The notes under the pieces were generated by a model. It did no database searches. It was not told the origin of the DNA and saw only the letters and a program-made list of their open reading frames with translations. From assembly GCA_036873135.1 (NCBI GenBank), contig JAPTYO010000009.1, positions 41,060,756 through 41,124,755 on the forward strand: a stretch of DNA of 64,000 nucleotides. Reading direction: 5' to 3'. The stretch's first letter is position 1; the number at the start of each line of letters is the position of its first letter. Source of the stretch: Clarkia xantiana subsp. parviflora. Taxonomy: Eukaryota; Streptophyta; Magnoliopsida; Myrtales; Onagraceae. Below, piece by piece: positions 1 to 11,388 of this stretch. A program made the position numbers and the translations under genes.

Positions 1-1287
1 TTGTTCCTCACGTGCGGCAATCAAGGCAGCCTCTCGAGACATGATGTCATAAGAAATCTGTTTCTCAAGCGCAATCATCTCAGCTTCAAGATCAAAAATT
101 CGAGTCTCCTGCACCTGATACTTGGTCTTGGAATCAACTATCTTCAAGCCAACTGCACACACCTTCTCCTTAGAACGAGCAAGTTCAAGACTAACGGTGT
201 TACATTTGTTGACAGCAACTCTTCTAGCACTAACAAGCTCCACAACATACGACGACATATTAACCATCCGAGACACAGCCTGAAAATCATACAAGAACAC
301 AAGGCCATAAACATTACACAACAAAGGTGTACTGCACGAAAGTTATCAAGGAATAGAAATTGTTAACTTACAGGAGCAAAGTTGGCCAAAGCATGTTCAA
401 CACACTCTTCGGCTTCTTCATCAGTCCTCGGACAAACACGTCGATCGCCTGGGGGCACACTCCTATGCAGCACACGAACGCCAACCTCCGGCATATTAAG
501 TTTCGCCTCCTTAGGAAAGCGAAGACCACCCCTACCAAGAGGTTTCCAAGCATCACCAGATATATCACCTTCCAAAGGACGAAGAAGATGATCACACTTC
601 AAAGCTGGGATCACTGCAAGGAAAAGATAAAGAATAAAAACCAAGTGTTAAAAATCATAGTATAATGAGAAATGCGAAGTACATCTCATACCAGCAGACG
701 AGGAGAGATCCTCTGCAAGTCGATCTCTCGACTGGGGGGCAGAAGATACCATCGTGCATTCAGTGACTTCCTTTCCCTTATCAAAAGTGGAAGGAGGAAG
801 GGAAGCATTCGTCCTCACTCGCTTAGGATCACTCGAGACATGCGACACCACCTCGGATCGCTTGACAGGAAGTTGATAATCATCCACGGAAAAATCAAGA
901 GCAGGGGAACGTACTGGATAATAAAAAAAGACAAAGTAAATGGTGAGTTAAAGAAATAAAAAGGAAAAAGTTATAAGGAAAAACATCTTACCCATGAGCC
1001 CCTTTCCGCGACCATATCCAGAAGTCACGGGGGCAGCAAGAACAAGTGATGAAGCGGACGTCTCGGGTGGAGGAGTGTTGCGAATAGACTCCGCGTGCAA
1101 GGAAGAGTTCTTACCAATAAACCAGTCTACAAATATGATATAAGCAAAGGTTACGAGGACCATCAATATGTAACTCGTCACCAAAATCTGAACATAATGT
1201 CACTCGCGGAACGGGGATAGAAGACTTACTCATAATAACCGCAGCAAGAAGACTAACTCTGAAAAGAAGACTGCGTAACTCGGAATC
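1..1287 (-). CDS. Partial spliced gene, unknown coiled-coil protein (3' half)
   Basis: Not recognised. Reading leftwards, five exons can be drawn: 1287-1230, 1126-992, 913-692, 613-372 and 279 to beyond base 1. The four introns have donors GTAAGT, GTAAGA, GTATGA and GTAAGT, and acceptors ending TTTGTAG, TATCCAG, CTTGCAG and TTTTCAG. Exon phases match at every junction (1,1,1,0) and the joined frame is open for about 312 codons. The middle part is hydrophilic and rich in S, P and T. The last exon is alanine-, glutamate- and lysine-rich with heptad-like spacing, suggesting a coiled coil. An acceptor (TTTTAAG) precedes 1287, so more exons lie upstream, but I could not place them. The stop lies beyond the left edge. 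It could be a host gene or an old domesticated transposon gene; the coiled-coil tail loosely recalls the C-terminal part of the Tat antisense proteins in this window. The exon structure is seen; expression and function are unknown. Confidence 0.6.
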
Positions 1288-1579
1288 CTTAAAATTACAA
1301 GTAACAAGTCAATCAGTGTGCGAGCTCCATGTATGTACAAGTATATCGACATGGATACATGATTACAAGGGCGAAATATTTTCTAAGTGTTTTGCTCAAG
1401 GTGACAGTCAGCATATTGCAAGTGGACATCACACTACTATGTGTCAAGCATATTACCAAGTATTAGCATACAACAAGGTGTTGGCATACAACCTGCGTTT
1501 ACATCAAGTATATGGATACAACGTACATAGCCAGGGATAGAGAAAAAATTCTATGTATGAGGGCAAGTACGCACATACA
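1288..1579. other. Intron or upstream flank with decayed minisatellite units
   Basis: No coding exon is recognisable. Around 1325-1400 a diverged version of the adjacent 66-bp repeat can be seen (CCATGTATGTACA, then ATCGACATGGATAC, then AATATTTTCTAAGTGTTTT), so the array grew from sequence already present here. If the minus-strand gene extends to the right, this is intron sequence of that gene. Confidence 0.4.
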
Positions 1580-2000
1580 TGTACGTACATACATATCGAC
1601 AAGGATACGTGTCGACAAGTGAAGAATATTTTCCAAGTGTTTCCATGTACATACATACATGTCGACAAGGATGGATGTCGACAAGCGTGGAATATTTTCT
1701 AAGTGTTTTCATGTACGTACATACATGTCGACAAGGATGCATGTCGACAAGTGAAGAATATTTTCTAAGTGTTTCCGTATACGTACATACATGTCGACAA
1801 GGAAGGATGTCGACAAGCGTGGAATATTTTCTAAGTGTTTCCATGTACGTACATACATGTCGACAAGAATGCATGTCGACAAGTGAAGAATATTTTCTAA
1901 GTGTTTCCATGTACGTACATACATGTTGACAAGGGGAGAATATTTTCTAAATGTTTCCATGTATGTACATAAATGTCGACAAGGATGGATTGCATGCATC
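1580..2000. repeat. 66-bp minisatellite with alternating A/B units
   Basis: Five full 66-bp units start at 1580, 1646, 1712, 1778 and 1844, followed by a 50-bp shortened unit (1910-1959) and a partial one. Each unit opens with TGTACGTACATACAT, carries GTCGACAAG twice and ends with AATATTTTCTAAGTGTTTCCA. Units 1, 3 and 5 have AAGTGAAGAATAT where units 2 and 4 have AAGCGTGGAATAT, so the array also has a 132-bp dimer period. Because 66 is a multiple of three, long meaningless open frames run through it on both strands. Confidence 0.9.
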
Positions 2001-3299
2001 AAATAACTATTATCAACATCTACACAATACCTGCTAAGCATTCCTACGACGCTTATCGACAAAGCTCATACGATAACATCTATGGTAACAAGCATTTGAT
2101 ATTGTTAAAATATTTTCTAAGTATTTTATCATGTTTGCAAACAATGACCGACAGTCTATACATGACGCTCGACGTACATTGCCGAAGCTATCATTACGAA
2201 CATACAATCATTGACGGCCATGTACGTACAACTAACGATCATCAATATCGAGCGGGCTAAAACAACGAATAAGGCATGGAACAATATGTCGGCAATGAAC
2301 ACTGTGCATAAGGGAAGTATAACGATTCATTTACACTTTTCTAAAAATTTTCAGCACTTAGAAAAATTTTGGCCGATTTGGGGCTAAGTATTGTAATGAA
2401 TTTTATCAAACACTTTGTATGCATGATAAGATAACTAGGTACATGATGATTTTAAGACTAAATCAAGGCCAAACGAAGTCATGAAAGGTCCAACCATGTA
2501 CGGAATTGGACTCACCGACACGAAGCAAGTTCAAATTGCTACTCGCCCTCACCCGAAGACCCACGCGCCGCCTCCGCCGTCTTCACGCGCCGTCTCCCTT
2601 GCCTCACGCGCCGCCTCGGTCCCCTCCTTGCCCGGATTCGATCTTGATCGATGTCAAATGTGATGTGACTACCCCAAATTCACACCTCCATGAATTCCCT
2701 CTTCATCAAGAATGGAAAGCTTCTTGAGGATTTATCTATTAAGGATGTTAGATAATGGGTATTCTCTATCCTTATTCTCATTAATAGTGCCTACACCATG
2801 TGCTAAGGACTAAACTAATATCTATTTTTACACAAGTCATTAGTATCATGTATAAGCATACTTACACCTCTCCTATGCTTGTTTTACATACATGCTCCCT
2901 AGTGTTGCATAACGCGCTTCGTAGATCATTATGCATGTTATCACTTTTATACTTACATGATGCAAACTCATGGTGGTCGCACGATTATTTTTATAATATA
3001 ACTATGAATTGAATGTTTGCATCATTTACATGATTACATCATACTACGTGCTTGCATCATTTTCTATGTTTACATCATGCTTCGTGATTACGTACATGTT
3101 CTCCAATTCCATATTATTCTAAGTGTTTTGCTTATTGCATGATTACGTCATCCGTTTACTATAACGTCATCTACATAGTGGCAACGTGTTATATGCTTAC
3201 TTCATGTGCCATGATGTTATCACGTTATACAAATCTTTATCTCGCTCATTACATGATATTACAAATATAGTTGCATGTCGTAGTACGCATATTGTCTGT
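2001..3299. other. No gene seen; AT-rich with one GC-rich island
   Basis: Mostly AT-rich sequence without convincing coding potential. A GC-rich island at about 2540-2645 contains three variants of CACGCGCCG(C/T)C in a row; it could be an exon or promoter part of an unseen gene, but neither strand gives a persuasive product. From about 3000 to 3190 there are degenerate short repeats of the type TTACATCATG or GATTACGT. The isolated AATATTTTCTAAGT words at 2104-2120 again resemble the neighbouring minisatellite. Confidence 0.4.
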
Positions 3300-3984
3300 T
3301 ACGCTAACCTTGTAAACAGATTACGTATGTACGGCGAAAAATTGATCAAATTTATGATCTCAACACTCGAATTGACAAATAGGCCACCCCTGAGGTCAGT
3401 ACCGAACCTAAATTGGACGAATATCTTATCTTTGAAAAGAGTCAAGCACGGGTTTTTAACCACTACTTGACTTGGGGGAAAATGTTAGATATATGTCCAA
3501 TTCGGGTTCGTATTTACATTTCGGGCCTCGCAAAATACCCCAAAACCCGTAAAAGAACTCTTCCGCGAACACCCAAGTCTAAACCGGTCCGGAATACGCG
3601 CAGAACCCGGACCGGAGGACTTCCGGATTTCCCTAAGGCGATCCGGAGGCCCGGATTGCTAAATAATCCGGGTGGGTCCGGATTACCGATATTTTCCGCG
3701 CTCATCCCGATTATTTGGCCAAGTGCGAGAAGTGGGTGCATGCATAGTCCACCTTGATGACGGTATACGTCTTTCTTCATACCGAAATCAAGTAGTCCAA
3801 AACTGGGCATGATCCTTAGGTTCCCTATAAATAGGGGCCTAGGTCTCTCATTTTAGACAACTCCCTCATTTTGGACTTTGGATGCTCTTACTTCTCTCTA
3901 AAAGGTTTTCTCTCTCTAGAAATTCTAACTTGAGCATCGGAGAGGACCCAACCAGCATTCACCCAGGTGGAAGCAGACATAACA
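3300..3984 (+). mobile_element. 3' end and LTR of a gypsy-like element (F2 group), plus strand
   Basis: Bases about 3300-3482 match, in the opposite orientation, the internal 3' region of the F2 element near 52910-53090 (shared words: ATTGACAAATAGGCC-like, TACCGAACCTAAATTGGACGAATAT, a run ending ACTTGGGGGAAAA as polypurine tract). The LTR then runs 3483-3984: it starts TGTTAGATATATGTCC, contains CCTATAAATAGG near 3825-3836 as a likely TATA region, and ends GACATAACA. The U5 half does not resemble the F2 LTRs at 52284 and 55429, so it is a different subfamily. The rest of the element to the left is not recognisable. No protein is encoded. Confidence 0.6.
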
Positions 3985-4561
3985 ATGATTTTGATAAATT
4001 GGTGTTTTTGAAAGTTTTAAAATTTTCGGACCGAAATTTTACAAGGAAGGATTTTAAAATTTCGAATTTTTAGGTTTAACGGTGGTCTGAAATTTTCATG
4101 ATGTTCTAGGATAATTTGATGTTCATGATCTTCAAGAAAAATGTGATATTAATCAAAATCAAACATCGGATTGTAGATCTTATTAAAATTTGATCTTAAA
4201 ATTTGACCAATTGTTCCCAATTACTTGTTAGTGCCGAAAATTTTAAGTAATTTTTTTAATTTCTTGGTCCCCAAGCAACAAAATTTTCGGCCACATATTT
4301 AATAATATTGTTTACCATATTTTAATTTTTAAACAAGGTAACAATTTATCTAGAATTGGGAACATTATGATAGATTCACATTAATATATAGAAATATATA
4401 TAACTATCAATATATCTTAATATTTAATAGGGTTAAATATATTATTGATAGATTTAGTTACCTAAAAGATTGAGAAAATATTGTCAGTATATTTGTTTCC
4501 ATATTTAAGATACTAAAAATAAATAATATATATATATACTTATATATGTGCTGAATTTTAC

Positions 4562-4592
<31 letters not shown>

Positions 4593-5034
4593 ATTGATTT
4601 AATCTTAAAGATAGAATCTCAGCAATAAATATATATATATATATATGTAGTAATATTGGCCGAAATATATATATATATATATATATATTTAATATTGTAA
4701 ATTATTTTATAGTTAATCTTACTTAGTGGCTAAGTTAAATATTTTTGGACTTTATAAACCTACTTGGGCCACAAGTAAACATTTCGGCCCAACCTATAAA
4801 GTTTTAATTATTGGGTCGGTCCAATATGTCAAACCGGGACGAATTTAAATCGAACCGGGTTTCTCAGTCGGTTCGACCTAATTGGGTCGAGTTGGACAGG
4901 GGTAACTAAGTGGATCTAACTAAACCGGTTTTGTGTGTTGAACCGAATCAAACCCTATTTTATTGGACAGGTTCCAATCGAACCAGATTTTAAAATTAAC
5001 AACCAGAACGAACCGAACCGGATTTTCCGAACCG
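3985..5034. other. Gene-free AT-rich DNA, insertion target of element A
   Basis: No gene seen. After the AT microsatellites, about 4800-5034 contains repeated short words such as AACCGGGT, GAACCG and CCGGATTTT. The same kind of sequence resumes at 14808 beyond element A, so these two pieces were contiguous before the insertion. Confidence 0.6.
4524..4690. repeat. (AT)n microsatellite cluster
   Basis: Three tracts of nearly pure alternating AT (about 4524-4550, 4561-4587 and 4627-4690, the last broken once), separated by short unique spacers, two of which contain ATTGCCG- or GGCCGAAA-like words. Confidence 0.9.
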
Positions 5035-5039
5035 GACCC

Positions 5040-5735
5040 TGATGGGCTTCGCTGTGGCCGTTAGGCCCTTTAACGGCGAACAAACGGTGAATAGGGCCAC
5101 TGGGCACTCAATGGAGGTCAAGATGACCCAGGCAAAGGGTCCCGACAGAGGGAGTCCCGATGATGAAAGGTCCCGACAGAGTCGGTCCTGATAGGTGAGC
5201 TGGATGCTCCCGATGAGATGCCTTTAAGTAGGCCCCGATGACAAATCCCTGAGAACGATTGGCCCTGTTACGATGACGAGGGGCCCCGAGCAGTGACACA
5301 ACGAGATAACTCTGGAGTCCCCGATATTAGTCGGGAATTGCTATCAGAGGATGAGGCCGAGATACGCGGGGCGTGGCCGAGATACGCGGAGCGTGGCCGA
5401 GATACGCGGGGCGTGGCCGAGATAAGCGAGATCATGGCCTAGATAGGCGGGATCGTGCCCGAGATACGCGGAATACGGGCTAACCACCCCAACGGTTCAC
5501 CAGGTAACTGAGGTACCTCTCCGCCTATAAAAGGGCAGAGGTTACCTCAGATCAATTACGTTTTGAGATACGCTAATTGAGATTACTGCTTGCCAGTCCA
5601 TACGAGATACTCATTTAAGCATCGGAGAGGGATTCTGGGTCACCGCCCGGTCTATCCCCTCTTGCAGGATTACGTGGAGCAAAGGAGCTAGGATCGCCGT
5701 CAAAGATCGTACCGGAGTTCCACTGTGATCCAACA
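5040..5735 (+). repeat. 5' LTR of element A
   Basis: 696 bp, TG...CA ends (starts TGATGGGCTTCG, ends GTGATCCAACA). It holds about six 20-bp units of the type GGCCGAGATACGCGGGGCGT at 5354-5480. Same subfamily as the LTR at 14211-14802. Confidence 0.93.
5526..5532 (+). promoter_or_regulatory. LTR TATA box (TATAAAA)
   Basis: CCTATAAAAGGGCAG in the LTR, about 205 bp before its end. The same word is present at the same place in all Tat LTRs of the window (for example 58348-58354), so it is the probable genomic-RNA promoter. Confidence 0.75.
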
Positions 5736-5736
5736 T

Positions 5737-5754
5737 TGGCGCCGTTTGTGGGAA
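5737..5754 (+). other. Primer-binding site of element A
   Basis: TGGCGCCGTTTGTGGGAA begins 1 base after the LTR. Other copies read TGGCGCCGTCTGTGGGA. TGG is the complement of a tRNA CCA end; I cannot assign the tRNA with certainty. Confidence 0.8.
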
Positions 5755-5771
5755 CGTGACAAAAAGCTGAT

Positions 5772-7330
5772 ATGCCTTCTACTCGTTCAATGGCGGCTGG
5801 CAAGCAAAGAAGACAAGGACAATCTGGTGGTTCCCGTCATCCTGCTGGGACGACTCTGAATTCACCACCGGAGCGCATTGAGGGCAAGAATCTCCCTGCT
5901 AAGGTCTCCCGGACAGGGGAGCATAATGAAGCTCCTGAAGATACTGCTGCTCAACACCAGGGGAATAGGGAGCAGGAGGCTCCTCCAAATGCGGACCTGA
6001 CGAGGGCTGTGGCGGAGGCCATGCCGATGTTTTTGGCAGCCGTGGAGGCTCTCTTAGATCGGAGAGAGGCTGCGAGGAGGCAAGAGGAGATGCCCCCACT
6101 AGAAGAGGAAGCGCCCCCACAAGCAGAGGTTCAGAATGTGCGGGAAGTTCAACCCCGAAGCCAGGGCAGGAGTAGGGAGTCCACTCAACCAGAACGATTT
6201 GTGGTCGGTGGGCCAGGACCAGTGCAACATAGGACCATTCCCCTTAATGGTCCCATCACCCCCGATCAGGTGGTGAAGATCGTGAACATCTGCATGGGAG
6301 AGCAGAAGCCGCTGGTGTCGGAGCTGAGGGATCGATCCACCCATCCCTTCGTTCCTCGACTCATAGACACCCTCGCCCTGCCAGGGCTGGGTATCCACAC
6401 GATTAAGGAGTATGATGGCGAGGGAGATCCGGTTCTCATGTCCAGAAGCACCTTATGGCGTGTCTGGGCAGAGCCCCGAATGAAGATATCGTGTGTACGC
6501 TGTTCCCGAACACACTTGGTGAGAGAGCCCTGACCTGGTTCTTCAGTCTGCCCCCAGGCTGCATCACTTGCTGGGCTGATATGCACGACCGCTTTATTCA
6601 GCAGTACCAGGGTCGCAGGCGTCTGCTGAAGAGTGTGAGGTACCTGACCCTGGTGGTACAGAGTCCCGATGAGTCGCTGGCGCACTATTACCAGCGATAC
6701 ACTGCCAGCGTGGCGGAGATTGACGAGGAGATTTCGGAGGGTGAAACCATCCGAACCTTCATTCGGAACCTAACAGCCCCCTACGGTTCCGACTTGATGC
6801 ACAGTGTGGCTGAGAAGGCTGTGTGGAATATGGAGGCACTGCAGAAGAGGGTGAAGCGGCAAATCGATGTCCAGGAGTCAAAGATAGCCGCTGGAGAGCT
6901 TGAGCCCCCGAAGTCGAATAAGGGAAAGCAGTCGGTCAAACCCTTAGACGAGCGCAAGTCGAAGGATAAATCCGAGAGCAGTCGGAGTTCCTCGAAGAAG
7001 GACAGGCGGGAGGTTCATGACATTCCCCTCAACAGCTCTATGGCGGAGTTGTTAACGGTCATGGAGCGACAGGGTATCTCCAGGTACCCCCCGAAGAAGG
7101 AAGGAGAATTTCTGGGATCCCGCACCGATCGCTACTGTCGATTTCATCGCGCAAATGGTCACGACACCAATCATTGTCGGGAGCTGAAGAAGGAGATCGA
7201 AAAGCTGATCCAGAAGGGGAAGCTTAAGTAGTTCGTCGGGGAGATGCAGTGTCGATCCCGTTCTCAATCCCGATCACGGTCCCGTTCCCGATCCCGCGAT
7301 CGGTCCCCAAAGAAGAAGAGGTCTGACCCG
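5772..7330 (+). pseudogene. gag: gag of element A (frameshift and stop)
   Basis: Structural protein that would form the virus-like particle. It starts MPSTRSMAAGKQ at 5772. The capsid-type retrotransposon gag core (LTWFFSLPPGCITCWADMHD region) lies at about 6520-6800 and a zinc-knuckle variant of form CxFHxxxGHxxxxxC at about 7134-7180. A serine-arginine run (RSRSRSRSRSRDRSPKK) follows at about 7250-7315. Compared with elements C and D there is a 1-base deletion near 6434, which shifts the frame inside the capsid part, and a GAG to TAG change at 7229-7231 just after the zinc knuckle. It is therefore not functional. The reading resumes after each lesion, so the damage is recent relative to the family's divergence. 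Confidence 0.85.
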
Positions 7331-10300
7331 GAGTCTTCTGGTGCCCGTAAGGAGAAGCGGGGCACTATCAATGTGATTCACGGAGGATTTGCCGCGGGAG
7401 GTGATACCTCGTCCTCCCGGGAGGTTTATGCCTCTAGAATTCCCGCTGCTGTGGTGCTGGGTAAGAGGTCCCGATCCTGGACCTTGAAGGAAGAGATGGT
7501 GATCTACTTTTCGTCGGAGGATCTCGTAGGCGTGGAGACTCCGCACGATGACGCTTTGGTCGTGACCTTAGATGTGGATGGGTACGAGATGAAGCGGATT
7601 CTGATCGATGGAGGGAGCTCCTCCGATATTCTGTTCATGGATTCGCTGGAGGCCATGGGGAAAACGAAGAAGGACCTGAAGGAGGGAACTTCCCGATGGT
7701 CGGATTCTCTAGCTTTACCTCCTATCCGCTAGGAGTGATCACCTTACCAGTGGAATTTGGTAGCGGGTGGAAATCGGAGAGGAGGAACGTGGAGTTAGTG
7801 GTAGTTGAGTCCGCGGGGACCTACAACGCGATTATCAGGATAACTACCATCAACCCCCTGATGGCAGTCGCCTCGATTGTGCACCAGAAGATGAAGTTCC
7901 CGACTGACCATGGAGTCGGAGAGGTCAAGGGCGACAAGGTGGCTCCTAGGAAATGTTATGTTAACGCCACCCGAAAGAAAAGACGAGAGGCTATGACTGT
8001 CCTCCAGATAGATGCTGATCCTAGAGAGGAGTTTGGGCGTCCCGCCCCCGTGGAGGATTTGAAGGAGGTCGAGATCGACGGGCCTCAGAGGAAGGTGAAA
8101 ATCGGGTCTGCTCTGACCGAGGAGACAGCCCGAGAATTGATCGATCTACTAAAGGAGTTCAAGGAGCTGTTTGCCTGGTCTCCGAATGACATGCCAGGAA
8201 CCAGCCCTGATGTGATCGTGCATGAGTTGAAGATTGATCCCGCGATCAAGCCTATCGCGCAGAAAAGGCGTCCGATGGGCGCAGACAAGAGGATTGCGAT
8301 CCAGCAGGAGGTGGGCAGGTTGCTCGATGCTGGGTTTATCAAGGAGCTCCAATTCCAGACTTGGGTTGCTAACCCGGTGCTGGTGAAGAAGAGCAATGGG
8401 AAATGGCGGATGTGCGTTGATTTCCGCGACCTGAATAAGGCTTGCCCGAAGGACTGTTACCCGCTCCCGAGAATCGACCAGTTGGTGGATGCCACGTCGG
8501 GACATGAGTTGTTGAGCTTCCTGGATGCGTACTCGGGCTATAACCAGATCAAGATGGCTAGGGAGTATGCTCCCCACACTGCCTTTTATGCTGATAACGA
8601 TATCTACAACTACGATGTCATGCCTTTCGGACTGATCAATGCCGGGGCAACCTACCAGCGTATGGTGAACAAGCTCTTCGGAGATATGCTAGGGAAGACC
8701 ATGGAGGCTTACGTGGATGATATGCTGGTGAAATCCCGACAAGCTGAGGATCATGTGCACAACCTAGCCACGGCGTTTGAGCGGATGAGGCTTCATCAGG
8801 TTCGCTTGAACTCGACAAAATGCGCCTTCGGAGTCCACTCAGGGAAGTTTCTGGGCTTTATGGTGAGTCAAAGAGGAATTGAGGTGAACCCCGAGAAGCT
8901 AAGGGCGATCGAGGAGATGCAGTCTCCGATAAACCATCGGGAGGTGCAAGTGCTGAATGGCCGACTGGCGGCAATGAATCGCTTCCTGTCCAAAGCGAGT
9001 GACCGATCAATGCCATTTTTTGAAGTCCTGAGGGCCAACAAGAAGTTTGAGTGGACCGCCATGTGTGAAGAGGTGTTCCAGGCACTCAAGTAGCACCTTC
9101 GCACCCTCCCGCCGTTGGCGAAACCGGTTCCAGGCGAGCCGCTCTATCTTTACTTGGCTGTTTCTGAATTTGCCATTAGCTCTGTGTTAGTGAAGGTTGT
9201 CGAGGGTAATCAAGTCCCCGTTTATTATGTAAGCAAGGCGTTTTCCAAATTCGAAATGAATTATCCCGCCGTTGAGAAGTATCTCTTTGCGTTGATTATT
9301 ACTGCTCGGAAGCTGAGGCCTTACTTCCATGCGCATGAGATTATTGTGCTGACGAATCAGCCTTTGAAGCATTTTTTGAACCGACCTGATGCGTCGGGGA
9401 GATTAGTCAAATGGGCAGTCGAGCTTAGTGAGTTTCACATACACTTTGCTCCGAGAACAGCTATTAAGGGCCAGGCGTTGGCGGATTTCATAGCAGAGTC
9501 TACAACTCCCGATCTGAAAGAAGCGGGCCCTGTAGAGGGGGCAACCATTGAGGTCCCGATAACAGAACAACTAGAGATGGCAGAACAATCAGAACAGCCA
9601 TACGAGGAAAATACTTGGGAGATGTACACGGATGGCTCCTCGAGTTCAGATGGATCAGGAGCAGGGTTTGTATTGATACCACCGGGCGGGGGTGAGCCGC
9701 TTCGATATGCTTTGGCTTTAACATTTAGGGCCACGAACAACGAAGCGGAGTATGAGGCTCTTATCACGGTCCTGAAAATTGCCAATGGTATGGGAGTCGC
9801 TCACTTAAGAGTGAAGTGTGACGCGAGCTTGATTGTGAACCAAGTCCAAGGGCGATACGAGGCGAAGAGCCCGATGATGAGGAAGTACCTTCGCGATGTG
9901 CAAGTCTTGAAGGAGAGCTTTAAAAGCTTCGACATCGAGGCGATCCCGAGTGAGGAAAACGTGGAGGCAGATGCCTTGAGCAAATTTGCCTTGGGGGCAA
10001 CCCTGGAGGAAAATCGGAAGGTGCACTTCTTGGAGAAGGTGATCTTATCGACCAACGACCCGACGCAGGTGTGTGCTATTGAAGCAAGATTGGAGGAGGA
10101 GCCCACTTGGATGACCCCGATAGTCGCGTACCTGACTACGGGGGCAATCCCCGATAATCAAGTAGTAGCTGACAGGATACGTCGGATCGCGGCTAATTAC
10201 GTGATGTTGGACAATCAGTTATACAAGAAGGGCTGGTTCTCGACTCCGTACTTGAAGTGTGTGGCTGAGCCCGACACAATTCGAATCCTGAAGGAGGTGC

Positions 10301-11232
10301 ATGAAGGGGTCGTGGCTTGTCATGAAGGGGTTCGATCCATTATGAGGAAAGTGCTGAACTTGGGCTATTATTGGCCTACGATGAGCAAGGAGGCGACGAC
10401 GTTGGTCCGATCCTGTGATGCGTGTCAGAGGTACGCCCCGAGTATCGTGGCTCCGGCTGCTAATCTGACGTCCATCAAGAGTGCTTGGCCCTTCGCGCAG
10501 TGGGGTATCGACTTGGTGGGATCTCTCCCGCAGGCACAAGGTTAGTGTAAGTATTTGCTTGTGGCTGTCGATTATTTTGCGAAATGGATAGAAGCAAAGG
10601 CGTTGGCCAAGACGACGGGGAACCAAATCGTCAAGTTTCTCCAGACTCATATTGTGTCCAGATACGGGATTCCTAAGGTGGTGATCAGCGATAATGGTCC
10701 ACCGTTTAACGGAGCTCAAGTGAAGGAGTATCTGGAGTTGAATATCGAGCATCAGACAGCTTCTGTCCGCCATGCTCAGACTAATGGCCAGGTGGAATCA
10801 GCCAACAAAATCGTGATGGATGGCCTGAAGAAGTGGGTCTATGCCTTGAAGGGAAAATGGCTGAACGAGCTGGAAAACGTGCTTTGGGCTGTTAGAACGA
10901 CGCCCAAACGATCAACTAGGGAGACTCCATTTTGCCTTGTTTATTGCACGGAGGTTGTTGCTCCCGTGGAGGTAGCTGTGGCGTCCCATCGGATGAGATA
11001 TTACGAGCCTTTGACGAATGATGAGATGAGACGTCTGGATTTGGACTTGCTCGAAGAGAAGAGGCGGGAAGCCGATGAAGTCCAGGCTCGAATGCGTTTG
11101 GCGACGGCCAGGTATTACAATCGGCGAGTTAAGTCCCGACAACTCTTCGTCGGGGAGCTGGTATGGCGTCGCAACGAGTTTACCCTTTTGGATCGAATCA
11201 ACAAGATGTCACCAAAATGGGAAGGACCTTAG
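7331..11232 (+). pseudogene. pol: pol of element A: protease, RT, RNase H, integrase (broken)
   Basis: Domain order is that of Ty3/gypsy. Protease has ILIDGGSSSD near 7598-7627; a 1-base deletion near 7685 breaks the frame after it. Reverse transcriptase runs about 8200-8900 with YVDD at 8710-8721. A CAG to TAG change at 9091-9093 ends that frame. RNase H starts near 9620 (MYTDGSSSSDGSGAG). A TAG at 10543-10545 interrupts integrase between its HHCC zinc site (about 10309-10430) and most of the DDE core; the core itself has WGIDLVG, SDNGPP and QVESANK. The end at 11230-11232 is a deletion joint: the last integrase residues and everything up to the 3' untranslated region are missing. Three stops and two frameshifts mean no active enzyme. 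Confidence 0.88.
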
Positions 11233-11388
11233 GATTTGGCAGTTATCCACAAAGCACTAAGGAAACGTGAAGGAGAAGACTGGTAATTGAGTCACTGAAC
11301 CAAGGAAAAGATCCCCGACTTTAGCACTGGGAGATCGGGAGTTGAAAAGACACGACGAACTAAAAGTCCCTCATGTCTTGGGGGCAAA
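11233..11388 (+). other. 3' untranslated segment and polypurine tract before the internal LTR
   Basis: The sequence matches the part of elements B and C that normally lies between the antisense-gene promoter and the 3' LTR. The polypurine tract TTGGGGGCAAA is at 11378-11388, directly before TGATGG. Its direct fusion to the integrase end means this copy lost its tandem repeats and antisense gene. Confidence 0.7.

Noticed and set aside
1551..2062. Open frames of about 117-119 codons on both strands with CRHVCTYM-like repeats
   Set aside because: They are translations of the 66-bp minisatellite, which stays open because 66 is divisible by three.
2481..2727. Overlapping plus-strand frames rich in proline and alanine
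   Set aside because: Composition follows the GC-rich island; no similarity, splice model or start context that supports a protein.
10219..10773. 184-codon minus-strand frame inside integrase of element A
   Set aside because: Shadow of the integrase coding strand; similar shadows occur opposite gag-pol in C and D and are not independent genes.
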